Shown here: positions 1 through 11,762 of the stretch, one piece after another
How positions within the stretch are numbered: the first letter of the stretch is position 1
Layout of the letters: every line of letters starts with the position of its first letter
DNA from: Paraspadella gotoi
Taxonomy: Eukaryota; Chaetognatha
Direction: 5' to 3'
NCBI GenBank assembly: GCA_051294375.1
Contig: CM119267.1
Location: 9,791,458 to 9,855,457, forward strand
DNA: 64,000 nt
Notes under the pieces: model-generated
What the model saw: the letters and a program-made list of their open reading frames with translations, nothing else
What the model was told of the DNA's origin: nothing
Database searches by the model: none
Translations under genes and position numbers: made by a program

Positions 1-841
1 CGAGAAATAGACTAAGTAAACGAAGCAAGCAAAGGCTCCCTGACGAGACGACCGCTGAAAATCTTTGAAAAGAAATGTACAGAAACAGCAAAAGCAAAGA
101 CGAAACTAAACAAACTTTCAAAATCCGTGAGAACGAATACATTAACGAGTAGTCAAAATGCGCGGTTCTGGATTCCGAATTGGGATACAGTTACCGATTC
201 CATTTTCTTTTTCAGTTGAGTCGGATGATGACGAATCAATTCCCGAGTGACGATGAAAATCTCATCCGGAAATCGACAAGTCTCATCTTTAGATATCACG
301 ATATACGATATTCGATAACGTATCGAGACAACGACGCCGACATCAATTAAAGCCTTGAGCGAAAGAAAAAAAATGTCGTCGTGGACAGATTTTGATTCAC
401 TTGGAAAGTGATTTCCTCATCTCGGGATCGACGGCAGACTCACGGTGAGCGATGTGAAAAAAATAAGGCGAGGAGGGGGGGAAGGCTGGGGCGAGAGCCA
501 AGGTGGGTGAATGGACGGCGGACGCGCCCGTCGTCGAACTCATTCTCTCGCTATGCAAATGAGGACCGTAATTGCAGAAAGGAGTCTGCAATCTTCGAAA
601 GTAGGGACAAATGATGGGGAGGAGTCGAGCGAAAAAGATGGACGCGGATGAGAATGAGGGGAGGAAAGAAGAGAGATAGAGAGTGAGAGACGGCTAGAGA
701 AAGAGGAGCAGGGAGAAGTTTCGTTTCGGCTTAAATGTACACGCCATTCTGCTTTTGATGTAGACGTGCACTAGCGTGTCTTGCCGTGCGTACGATGTCA
801 CTGTCTCGATGCTCCTTCTCTTCTCTCTCTGGTCTTGCTCG

Positions 842-885
<44 letters not shown>

Positions 886-3800
886 CTCTCTCTCTCTCTC
901 TCACACTCACTCAGTCGTCGCTTACAGATTAAGATGCGTCCTGCTTTCGAAGCCCTTGGTCGACCTCGTTCCTCAAGGCTCACTACATTCAATTCCTGCA
1001 TTTTTTTTACATCGGAAGTGATCGCCGAGAACGTCTAGCCGAGCGTGCGTCCCGGCGCCCTCGCCGTCCACGCACGCGCGCGCCTCGGCGTCAAACGTGT
1101 GAGGCGAGAGAAGCCGACGAGCAGAAATAATCGGAGCCTCAAATATGAAAGACGACGATGGAAGAAACAAGGAACTCACTGAACGAGAGAGAGACGGAGA
1201 GACTAAGAGACTGAGAGACAGAGAGAACTCGGATTACGGACGCGCGCCGGTTTTCAAGGGAGAAAATATGAAGAGGGAAGAGCGAAATTACGGAAGAGGA
1301 ACGGAGGAGCGTTGGGCCGGGCGGAGAAGGAAGAGGAGGAGGAATAGGCGTCTCGTTCGGACGGAAAAACCGAGACTGCGGATTCCACAACTTTTCTCAT
1401 CTCGGGCCAAGTTTGATATGGGCTTCCTTTAATTCTTACTTCTCGCCAAAAAAAATTGTTTTATTTTAAGAAAAAAAAAAGAATTTATTAAAATATTAAA
1501 ATATTAAAATTTTCGCTTATTTTTAGTAGTCTAATAATTTATTAATAAAGTTTATTTATTTTAATGTCGAATTAGCTATAGCATTTATATATATATTGGT
1601 TGTACCAATTTCACATAATTCTCGTTGTCGCTCGATTCGACCTTCGTTATGAGCATAATATTCAAGACCTCGTTTCAATTCTCTCCGCGCCCATTTTTTC
1701 GCGGCCGCCCGTTTCGCGGCCGACTCGGCACCCAAGGCTGTCACCGAGGCGTGGCTTTACGCTCGCTTAGTCCCGAGTCGCTGCTCTCGCTCTCTCTCTT
1801 TCTCCCTCCGCGCGCGCTTCCTCCGGTGAAACGACCGGCGCGCCCGAGCATCGGAATCTCCGTAAACCTTTAACTCGACGACCGCGCTGGCAGTTAGAAT
1901 TGCGCGCGCCGGGTTTGTCATGTAACGCTCGCGCGTTATATTTTTTTTTCTTTAATTTTTCGCGCGAAAGAGAGAGACGGAAATATCTGCGAAAACGTTT
2001 TTTCCGCCTCTTCAACGATGAGTTACACGCTTCGGACTTTTACGGGATCGTCCGTTCGCCATTTGGACAACCAAACGACCGACGAATTTTTTTTCCGGGG
2101 ACATTTTTGGCGCCGATCGTATTTTATTTCGATAATCGTTTCGTGCACGCGAGATTCTCGGCGATATTGAGACGTCGCTCGTTGCAAGGACCCTTTGGAA
2201 ACCGTCGCCCGTCCCGTCATCAATCTCCCTTCGCGTGCTGAGAAGAAAAGAGAGGAAAAGAAAGGAGAGGAGGGGAGAGCAGAAGAAAGGAAATGGAGAG
2301 GGAGGGAAAGAGAAGGTGCAATAAGAAAAGGGTAGAAAGGAGAGACGAGCCGAGAGTAGAGTAAGAGAATTCAATCATGAAAAAGACAATTTCGTGGCGC
2401 CATCATGAGGTGCCGCTGTTAATCAACTAGATTTAATCGAATTCCCTCCGCGCGCTTCCCAATCACTGAGAAAAAAAAAGGGCAACAAAGATTAAGAAAA
2501 AAAAATGGAATGTGATTAACGTCGTCGAGAAAAAGTCATTAAAGTTTTAGACGCGCGCCGGAAATACGCGAAGGGCCGGCTGAGTCTACTGCGTCTTTTT
2601 TTTTTCCCTTCACTAATTATTTTTATTATTATTATATTTTTCACTTCACTCGCTATAATCAAATTGCGTTATTGTGACACCACTCGCTGAAAAGTTTCGT
2701 ACAAGAAAATTTTTTTTGAAAGATCTGAAAACCAACAACTTCTCCCTCGAACGCCCGCTGAGAAACCATAAGGAGGATCTACATGACGTGGGTTCTTTCA
2801 ATCTGTCGCCGTCTCATGTTTCTTGTCCCGAAAAAAAAAAAGCAATCGTTGGCTTTTTGACAAATTTGGTTCGGGGAAAATCGGAGCATCTGCGCTCGGC
2901 GCCATTTTGGAGAAATATTGGAAGGAATAGGGAAGAGAGGGATCAAAGGGGCAGGATTTCTTAATCAAATCGGGACGGAGGAAGGAAGGGTGGGGGATTA
3001 AGACTGAGAGTCTGAAAAAAGAAAGATAAAAAAAGAAATCTATGATTATTTGGGGAGGAACGATGGGAGACGAGAAGGGGAAAAACAAAAAAGGATTGGA
3101 GGCAAGACGGAAAAAGCACGTTAATAAAATTATAGAATATTTAAAAAAGTTCCTTTTTCTTGATCTGAGAGAGAAAATATTTCGAATAAAACGAATTGTT
3201 TTTGGAATTCATAAGTTTGTTTTAGTTTACTAAACACTAATATGACTAGTTTTTTTTTATACTGTTTTGGGGGGGAGGCAAGAAAGAAAGTAAACGCAGG
3301 TACAAAATTGGATGAAGAACGAGAACGAATCGACGGCCATAAAGTCAAGACTGATAAAGAAAAGAACCGCGCGAAATAGAAGCGAGAATCTCAAGACGAA
3401 AGTCTGTAATAAAAATGGAGAAGAAATTTTCTCTCTCGTCTTCTCGTCGAGTCAAAAAAGGTCGAGGTCGAAGAAATTTGGGTCTTGATTGACCTGTTCC
3501 ACTTCCCATCCCTCGTTCCCCTTCAACTCTTTCCCACTCCTCACCGACGCCCAACGTTTCGCCATATTTCTCGTCGCTATGGCAACGTAGAGCCCGGGGA
3601 GGGCCCTGTTTCCCGCCCCCCCTCCTCTCTAAGTCTAAATCCCCGCGCGAACAGGACGATTGGATTTGGCGCGATGGAAAAGCCTGGCGCCGGAAATAAC
3701 CTCGTTAACGCCCCCGTTCAGGGTCGTTCCGCGCTGGCCGGAGGCGACGCCCCGTCGGTCAATAAAAAGTCTGTCTATATTCGATTATACTCGATGAAAT

Positions 3801-4064
3801 TAGATGGACTTTTCCTGGCCCTCGGGACCGGCCGAAATTTCCTCGTCACATATAAAATGCATTCCAATGGCGAAGTTATGTTGACGAGCAAATGAAATTT
3901 TCTTTTGTCCTATATCTATCTGTAGGTTTGCCGCCAAGAAAATGCTTCGATCTCTCGCGCGTCGTGGCGCGGCAATGCCTTGCCAACCCGACTGAAAAAA
4001 AAAAAAAACTTTTATACAATAACTTTTATGTATGAAATCAACGAATTTTATGAACTAATCCAAA
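1..4064. other. Region with no convincing gene; low-complexity and flanking DNA
   Basis: I see no open frame with family resemblance or convincing splice structure here. The stretch is a mix of purine-rich runs (about 600-720, 1145-1360, 2230-2370), a CT microsatellite, AT-rich spacers and patches of GC-rich DNA with many CpG (about 1030-1100, 1680-1830, 3550-3720). It may contain promoter or 5' untranslated DNA of the plus-strand gene that follows, or the tail of a gene to the left, but nothing in the sequence proves either. A motif ending in TTGTACCAATTTC near 1600 matches one end of the dispersed repeat seen at 4917-5153. Confidence 0.6.
845..903. repeat. (CT)n microsatellite
   Basis: A nearly pure CT dinucleotide run with one short interruption. 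It creates long serine/leucine-rich open frames on the plus strand that are not genes. Confidence 0.9.
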
Positions 4065-6972
4065 ATGAATCTTTTTAATCTCCACCTGGGGGTCATTCCT
4101 TCGTGGACAGCTTACCTACTGCCATTTTTCCTCACGATCGTACTCAGGGCATCCTCATCGCCTTTGCAGGGTAAAGTTTATTTAATTATTATTTTAATAT
4201 TAGTTTACTTAAACAAGTTTGAGCAAACAATTCCGAATCTAAACTTATTAATTAATAATCATTTAATTATTTGTTTAGTTAACGCAGCTTGAATTTACAA
4301 TTAACAATTAAATGGAAAAAACAAAAAACATTTTATTAATTAATTTTGACCTTTTTTCTTATAACCTCATTTTTACTTAGATATTTCCATCGAAACTTGA
4401 TTTCCAGCTCAATGACACATATTTTTACCCACATACAAAATTTCAAATAGCCCTAACCACTTATGAATAATTAGCATTCAACGCTAAGGAGGGACAGATG
4501 GACAGACAGACAGACAGACGGACATCAATTTGTTTGCATAATTTAATGTTCTGACATGATTTAAGTGACTTACCGATAAAATTGTGGGGGTGGACGGTGG
4601 ACCGACGGACCGACAAAGTAAATTATAGAGCCGGAATCTGCTTTAAGCAGATCTGGCTAAAAATATCAAATTTCTTTTCAGTATTGTTACCAAAGACATA
4701 ATTACGAAATTTCTCTCTTGGTCAGGAGGTTACATGAGCGCGCAGCCAGGACTCACAAACTTTCTTTGTTACGTCGAGGCGCCCGTCTTTATCATTTTCA
4801 AAAAAGAACTGGGCCCGCTGAGTTTCTTCATCCGTCCATCGAAATCCTGCCAAATCGCCAGCACTTACCTTTGGTAAGGCCTGGATGTAATATAGATCTC
4901 TCTCTTTATATATATATCTAATATTTAAGGGAGTGGTCTTTTCATAAAATTGAAACATTCTTTGAAATATTATTCCACTTCTATGGGAGTGAATAAACGA
5001 GACTGAGAGAGTCTTGATTGAAAGCTTGCAGGGACCAGCTATGTCATTATCTTGTAAGAGGCCTTAAACCACCAAAGCCTGTTCAAAGTCAGGGGCAAGA
5101 TAGCTTATTTATTAAATTTATGGATAATTTTTATATTAGTTGTACCAATTTAATAGTAGTATAGAATCGCAGCTTATTTTTTAAAATTTTTATTAAATAG
5201 GTATGACAAGGCGAAACTTGGCCTTAAGGAGAAACTCCTCAACGATTCCTCGGTGCACATCACTCTAGACCTTTCGTGCGAACCAGGTGTCCACATGTTG
5301 ACCTTTTACGGGGACAAGGACTCGGATGAAACAGGTGAGTTCAGATTAAAGAAACGCAATTATTTATTAAATATCAATTAAAAACTTTAAACATTTAAAT
5401 TCTGAGACAATTTTTTTTTATTACTTTAGTTGTCAAGAAGATTCGAATTAAAGTGGTGAACCCGGAGCAAATTCCTGTTTCCTACGTGGTATATCCGCCC
5501 ACCCCGCTGTATTACCTCGACGCGGCCACGTCGCTCTTGAATCCGTCCCTCTGTTTCGCCAAAAATCAAACGGGTCAGTACTCCGTAGAAAGAAAACGAT
5601 CTTAAAAAACAATATTTTTCGCAACTGATGTCGCCAATTTGAAAATCGCAGTGAAGTTCCGCGTGACGGTGAAGAATCCGAACCCATACGTCCACCCGAA
5701 AGCGATCGTCGAACGGGTGGAGACTTTCACGCACCGCAAGCATCACCACCGCCTCCACGCGGACGACGTTCGACCACATCACGCCGCGCGGACCGACGTC
5801 CAAGCCGCCGGTTGGCAGCTGCGAACGGACGAGAGGCCCAAGGGTCTACACGTCAAGGTGAGAACGTGTTTGAAACTAGCAGCGCTGGCGTACAGTTAAC
5901 GCTTTCCGCCTTTCCGATTCCAGGTAGGGCCAAACTTTGTCAATGGGGTGGGTCAGTAGTTTGATATGGGAACCTTCCCAAATGAAACTTCATACATTTT
6001 TGAGAAAGCTTTCAATGGACCAAAATTTTCTAAAATGGCTAGAAGCACTAGCAATTATTTTTTTAATATTTATTTATAAATAGGAAATGTCAAAAATTTT
6101 TTTTTAAATTTTGTATTTTTAAAAGCAGATTCAGATAGCTTATAAAAAGTTGTCTACACAAAGTATAATTCTTTTTTCAATATTTTGATGATAAGTGGGT
6201 CAAAATTGGGAAAAAACTTTAAAAAATCATCTTCATCATTTTATTAGTTTTTGCTAATTTTTAGTAATAAAACATCAAAATCTTAAAAAGTTGTAATTAT
6301 ATTTTTTGTTTAAATTTTTGAGCTCTATCAGAATCAATTAAAAAAACTTAAAATATCTAAAGAAAATTTTTGACATTATATAGCAATATAAATTATAATA
6401 ATTTTAATTAACGAATTACTCATGGTTCGGAACATTTTTTCAAAAAAATATTTTAACACAATAACTAATACTAATAATGGATTTGTTTAATGCCGTTCCC
6501 ATTAAAATTTAAATTTGGTCGGAATCCAGGGATCAGAGACGACGACGTTGGACGTGATTTGGCAAAGAGCCCATCCTTTGTTGCCGTCACGATACCGACT
6601 CGCCTTCAAAATCGTCGACGAGTATAACGTGCATCATCCCAATCACCAGAACCTTCATCATATCACGTTTCGAGTCAAGGTGAGCTTTTCGAGCTCTTTT
6701 TTCAATCCAAGAATTTGAATGAAAAATAGTTTGTTTCCGCAATTTCTCAGAAATCCTGCCACGACCCTCCGACTCCGCCGCCGAAGCCGCTCCACGATGA
6801 ATCATCGAGGGATGTCGTTGAGGACGCGGTGTCGCCCGAGGCCGGAAGTGCCATCGACGGCAACGCCCTCAACAGCAACGCCTCCATTCCGCAGATCGTC
6901 CAGGGGCAGGAACGGTCGCTGTGGGTCAACCTCGTCATTCTCATCTGCCTCATCCAGTTGATTCTTCTTTGA
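4065..6972 (+). CDS. Unrecognised secreted protein with C-terminal membrane or GPI anchor
   Basis: Seven exons: 4065-4170, 4726-4873, 5201-5334, 5430-5573, 5652-5857, 6530-6679, 6751-6972. They join in one frame to 369 aa, with GT-AG introns throughout. The N-terminus is a signal peptide (hydrophobic run around residues 18-28, then small residues). The middle looks like an extracellular beta-rich domain, with sparse cysteines, a VVYPPTPLYYLD segment and a His-rich stretch (HRKHHHRLH). A proline/acidic stalk follows. The protein ends in a hydrophobic tail (WVNLVILICLIQLILL) with nothing after it, as in a GPI-anchor signal or tail anchor. I do not recognise the family. It is the only plus-strand gene here. 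The first ATG is followed directly by the signal peptide, so I chose it. Introns 1 and 2 carry dispersed repeats. Confidence 0.75.
4378..4668 (+). repeat. Dispersed repeat family R2 copy in intron 1
   Basis: This segment shares its parts, in order, with 55420-55955: a block like CCATCGAAACTT then TTTCCAGCTCAAT, a short GGACAGACAGAC microsatellite, a GACATC then TTTGCATAAT block, a TTCTGACATGAT block, and a terminal motif resembling AAGCAGATC then GGCTAAAAAT. The AGAC run is shorter here. It lies inside the first intron of the secreted-protein gene. No open frame is present. Confidence 0.75.
4917..5153 (+). repeat. Dispersed repeat family R1 copy in intron 2
   Basis: About 240 bp, closely matching the reverse complement of 59177-59440. 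Shared blocks include AAGGGAGTGGTCTTTTCATA, AAACGAGACTG, GTCTTGATTGAAAGCTTGCA, CCTTAAACCACCAAAGCCTG and AGTCAGGGGCAAGATAGCTT. It ends in TTGTACCAATTT. It looks like a short interspersed or non-autonomous element. Class not determined. Confidence 0.85.
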
Positions 6973-8882
6973 CGGATAGTAGAAATAGAATTTAAGAGTC
7001 GCCGAACCGAGGCTTCGTCATCACATCTCGACCAACGTCTTCTCGATAATTGTTTCGCCGGAGAGCAAAAAAAAAAAAAAAAATATTAAAGAAAGTGTGG
7101 AACTATTTATCCTTGTACAATGTACAGATGGTTATTTTTATGTAAATGTATCGAGTCTCGGTTGAAACTAAAAGGAGTTAAACAGCAAAATTAATTTTTA
7201 ACAGAGGGAATTTTGATCTACGGTATACATTCTTCATTTTCATTACTCATCGTGCGATTTAATTTATTACACACCACCCTGATTTATTTTAAATGTATGA
7301 ATCTTCCCAAATGTAACGTGAAATGCATCTCTAGAAGGTTCAAATAAATTTTTTTTCAAAAAACACTTTTTAATTTGGTTTGACATGTAAAAATTAACGA
7401 GGACCAGCAGATGCGGGTCAGGATGCATACCCTAAAGAGTGGAAACAAATCGGACAATAATATCGTTAAAATTGAACGCTAATCGTAGGAGTTTCATCGT
7501 ATGGACCCGTGTAGTGTAGACCTCGTAGACGGGGACGGCAACCCTCTCAGTATCGACATTGTTTAAATCAGCAAATAGACTTGTAAAAATGATTTCGTTG
7601 TAACAATAGAGCCAAAAAACTGAGAACGCTCAAGATTAGCAGTGAAGTTACTAATTCCACAATTCTCCTTTATCTTTCAGGCATATTAGATTGCCTCTTA
7701 ATCAGACCCATTGGCATTGTCCATGTATCACAAATTACGTGAGCTCCAACGCTTGTTCTTTTTCTGAACTAATAACTCGGAATTAAACAATATATCAACA
7801 GCTGCTGCCCTCTGCGATTACATAGTTTTTAAAAATAAACAAAAGCAGAAAAACTCAACCGTCCATCAACGTAGAAATAATATAATATAATATAATATAT
7901 AATATATAATATAGAGATCCGAGAAAAATTAAAAAAAATATGAAATAAAAATTCGAAACGTCATCGACAAGACTAAATATATCTAACTACTTTTGACAAG
8001 AAAAAACTGGCTGCCCTACAAGGTTGAAAATGAAAAAAATTAAAACGCTGGTTAGTTTTTATTATACATTTTTTCACAATATGTACGAAGAACAGATTGA
8101 AGACAACATAAAATGTTTTAGCCAAACAATTTGTAAAATTACCATCAGGTAATTGCATTTTACATAGAGGTTTCGACTATAAAATTAAAGAATCGTAGCT
8201 ATCGGTAAATATTCCTTTTTTTTTCATTTTAGAACTGTGCGTATTTAATTTAAATAAGCGTGCGGGCAAAAGATACAGTATACTATTAATTCCAGACCTT
8301 CCAATTCCATATAAACCGCCTTAAGGCCATAAAATGTTATTTTCGTGCATATTCGCGATAAATGCGCGTAACCCTAACCTTAACTAATGCCCTTAATCTT
8401 TTTTTACAATTTGGCACTATGACAACTGGGCATTGATCAATAGCCCCCAAAAAAGCGATTAATGCAAAACCTATGACTTCTGGTCACATGTCGAAAAAAG
8501 CAGGCGAGAGCTCGCGAAATTCGATCACACATTTGATATTTTTGCTCTCGATATGACATGACCATCGTATTATTACTACAGGATTGACAAAACTATAAAA
8601 CAATATCGCGCTACTGACGTCCGTGCGTGATTCTTATGTCTTCGCAAAGTAGAAAAAAAACGAAAAAAAAAACGAAAAAAAAACAATCGCAATCGCGCAA
8701 CGATCGTTTAAATTAAAGAAATAAATTCAATTCTATCTTCGAAAGATTTCGTAACGAGGCCGCAGCTCAACGGCGTCGTCGCCGCCCAGAGTCTTTTCTC
8801 TCAACCGGCGCCTTCCACGCGCGCCATGCCCTTCAGCTTTCGCTCCCTTCCCGACCCCAAAAACTCGGCGCCGCTTCGAGTA
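6973..8882. other. Intergenic region between convergent genes
   Basis: AT-rich DNA between the plus-strand secreted-protein gene and the minus-strand UBE2A gene, so both 3' untranslated regions should lie here. An AATAAA lies at 7343-7348, and AT dinucleotide/trinucleotide runs around 7875-7915. No other coding sequence is apparent. Confidence 0.6.
7343..7348 (+). terminator. Candidate poly(A) signal AATAAA
   Basis: Canonical hexamer about 370 bases after the stop of the secreted-protein gene, followed by a T-rich stretch. The position is plausible for cleavage and polyadenylation, but AATAAA is expected by chance in AT-rich DNA. Confidence 0.4.
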
Positions 8883-9621
8883 TCAGCTCTCGCCCTCCCC
8901 AGTGATCCAGCTCTGCTCGACGATGGCTCTCACGCGCTTCTCGTACTCGCGCTTGTTCTCCTGGTAGAGCTGCGCCGCCTGCGAATTGGCGGGGGAGTTG
9001 GGGTTGGGTTCGTCGAGGAGGGACTGGATCGACGTGAGGATGGCGGAAACATCGTAGGTCGGAGACCAGCGATTCTGGGTTGGGAAGAAAGAGAGAATTA
9101 ATAAAATAAGCCTAATACCCCCACCCCCAAAAAATTAGGGGGGGAATATTGAAATAGATCGCCCAACCTGCAATATATCCAGGCAGATGCTGCCGTCTGC
9201 ATACACATTAGGATGAAACATTTTCGAAACGAAACTGCAGGAAAGAAAAAAAAAACCGATTAGGTTAATATTTTCGAATCAATTATATTTTAAGTTTTAA
9301 TTCGCATCGTCCTTCGGCCCCCCACCCCACCCCCAAACAAAAAAGTTACCGAACGGTCGGGGGCTTGTTGGGATATTCCTCCGTAAATTCAATGGTGAGC
9401 TTGAAAGTCCCGTCCTCAAATGGCGTGTCATGGGGACCAAATATCACAGCATTCCACACCTGTCGGAAGTCATAATTTTATTCACTGTCACTTTCGCCGC
9501 AAACTCCTTTCAATATTACCATAATATTGTTCTCTGTCGGAGCGCCGCTGACGCCCGCTGGAGGGTCCTCCTGGAGCTTTTTAAAGTCTCTCATGAGACG
9601 ACGTCTGGCGGGAGTGGACAT
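8883..9621 (-). CDS. UBE2A: Ubiquitin-conjugating enzyme E2 of the RAD6 (UBE2A/UBE2B) type
   Basis: Four exons: 9520-9621, 9350-9459, 9168-9234, 8883-9074; 156 aa. The start [20 protein letters not shown] matches animal UBE2A/B almost residue for residue. The FHPNVY motif and SICLD segment follow, with the active-site cysteine at residue 88 as in human. The C-terminal helix is intact, with a short acidic tail (ITGEGES). RAD6 enzymes accept ubiquitin from E1 and, with RAD18 or RNF20/40-type E3s, monoubiquitinate PCNA and histone H2B in the nucleus. Length and conservation leave little doubt about family; A versus B cannot be assigned because the split is vertebrate-specific. The 5' flank is a long pyrimidine-rich tract. 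Confidence 0.97.
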
Positions 9622-10176
9622 TTTTGTTAGGAGGGGGGAGGGGGAGGAGACGAGAGAATTACGGGGGAGGAGGGAGGTTTAGCCAATAGGGGAAGGTTTA
9701 TCGACGAGAGGCGTTTGACGAGTAGTAGAGTTTCAAGTCAACCAATCTTGAGAAGGTCCACGAATATTTTTTTTTATTTGTTGATCCAAATATATCATAA
9801 ATGACGTCTTAGCTCGAGTAGCGATTTAGTTTTATTGCATTAAACGTTCATTTCCAAATCATTAAGTTTTTTTTTCTCGACTTGACAAAAGATTGAACAC
9901 GTAAAGGGAGGAGTCAAGAAAAACGGATACAAAACGTCAAATCCTGTTAACGTTAAGATGCACGACAAGCAGTTCCACCAAGATGAGGTAACGTCAGATC
10001 AGTGGCTTCGCTACGTACTACTTGTGAAAGGGGGGTGGGGAGGCAATGAATGAAAAAAGATGTCACTCGGAAGTAAACTTCAATAAATAAAGCGTTAGCA
10101 CACAATCGATCAGTTCCGATAGCTTAGAAAAAATTGAGCCCTAAAACGGGTTTTTGGGTGGTGAAAAATCAGCAAG

Positions 10177-11558
10177 TCAAGCGCACTGAATGAATTCCGT
10201 CATGGGTCCATCTTTCTTGTCGAAAGTGGACCAGCCGTGTCCAGCTTCTTGCTTCCGCAACTTTACTTCAGCCTGAAAAAGAACGAAAAACGATCGTCAT
10301 TCGACAATGTTTGGCAAAACAGATGACATAAAAACAAGAAACTTTTCTAACTACCTTGGCGCCGCTCAATGTAACAGAACTCTGGCTTAAATCGACAACC
10401 CCGCTGAGCACGATCGTTTCGTCGAAAATTTTGTCGCCGAAAACCTAAAAGCGAAAGAACGACAATCGAGTTTTTGCGAGGCAGCTTTGCCAAGATTTGG
10501 CATTACCAAATGGAGATGGAGTTTAACTGGTGAGGCCTCCACGTAGCTGAGGTCGGGGTCGCAATTTTTGGCAAAGGCCGTATAGAAGACGTAAGGACCC
10601 GTTTGGTGCCAATCGGTCCGACAGGCCGATTTCACCTTGGTCGGATCCTCCTTTTGACCCCAAACGTGGTCGCCGGTGGCGCAAGGGTTCTGTTTAAAAA
10701 TGAGATTCAAAGGATCAAATCTTCTGAACTCGGCTCTTCACGAAAACGATTCCCGCAACGAACTTGCTCGAGAAAGGCATTAAAGTCGGTGGTCCGCTTT
10801 TCACAACAAGACCAAAATTTAAATCCCTCGTGGAATACAGGGTTGCCGGGATGAAAGGCGCAAGGTTTTGCTTCGCCATCGCCACCAACACGGACCATGC
10901 AACCGTTGTTCTTGCACGGCATCCCCAATGACTTGACATCGCTCTTTTCGTCGTCTTGTTTTTCCTCACCTTGATTCAGAGACAAATGTTTGAACAACGT
11001 CGAAACCAAACCTAAAAACAACTCCAACAACATTCACCTTGTGCTTGTTTTAGTTTAGCCAGAGCGCTTTTAAGACTGGAAGTGACGTTCGCGGAGAGTC
11101 GCACCATGGGCGTGTCTTCCGGAGGACGTTCGGTGATTTTTACTTGTTCCAAACTCAACTAAAAATATCGATCAATGCTAAGTCCGAGTTTGTAGAATGT
11201 AGATTTGAGCTTAAACTCAAAATCTCACCCGATTCGGCGCGTCATTCACTTCTTTCTTCTTGACCGGTTCTTGCGGTTTCGTCTTATTGTGAAAGCCGAT
11301 GGTGCATCCAAGAATTTCCATGAATTCCGTAAAGTCGGATGACTTTTTTTCGCAACATGTCCAGTGCTGGAAATGAAATATTTTTTTTTCAAAATTTATA
11401 ACTATTTTTAGCTCAAGTTCACAAACTGGCCTTACTTTGTACGCATCATGAAAATAGGGTTTCCCTGAGTGAAACGTGCAAGCCTTCGGATGATTAGAAG
11501 ATTCTTTAAATTTTTTCCCGCATCCTAAATTATAACATTGAAACTCCTCGTCGCACAT
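10177..11558 (-). CDS. CHORDC1: CHORD and CS domain protein (Hsp90 co-chaperone, Morgana)
   Basis: Seven exons: 11436-11558, 11229-11366, 11038-11158, 10764-11011, 10507-10689, 10355-10444, 10177-10272; 332 aa, the size of human CHORDC1. The first CHORD zinc domain begins at residue 2 (CYNLGCGKKF, then HWTCCEKKSSDF). A second lies mid-protein (CKNNGCMV, CAFHPGNPVFHEG, WSCCEKRTTDF). A CS domain follows, from CRTDWHQTG to GHGWSTF. The family binds zinc through Cys/His clusters and Hsp90 through CHORD/CS, and in animals restrains ROCK-dependent centrosome duplication. The acceptor of exon 4 is ambiguous: a downstream in-frame AG at about 10970 would drop a short linker. The gene starts 205 bp downstream of the UBXN7 stop. 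Confidence 0.95.
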
Positions 11559-11762
11559 TTTTGATGTAAATTAATTTTTTTTTTACGTTTGTCAAGGATT
11601 ATTTTTAAAAAAAGTGTGGAAGAAAGTTTTTCTCTTCTCAAACCTAAATTTATGATTGGAAAAAAGAGTATTGCCGATTCCATGGGCTAGTAAGAACATG
11701 ATAATAAAAAAAATAACTAAGAAAACAGTACTAGAAATGAAGTAAGGGACAAGGGTCTAACT

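Noticed and set aside
3674-3995. Possible two-exon small gene (3674-3768 joined to 3926-3995, 54 aa) on the plus strand
   Set aside because: The donor/acceptor pair keeps frame, but the product has no recognisable family, is short, and the donor context is weak. Not enough to call a gene.
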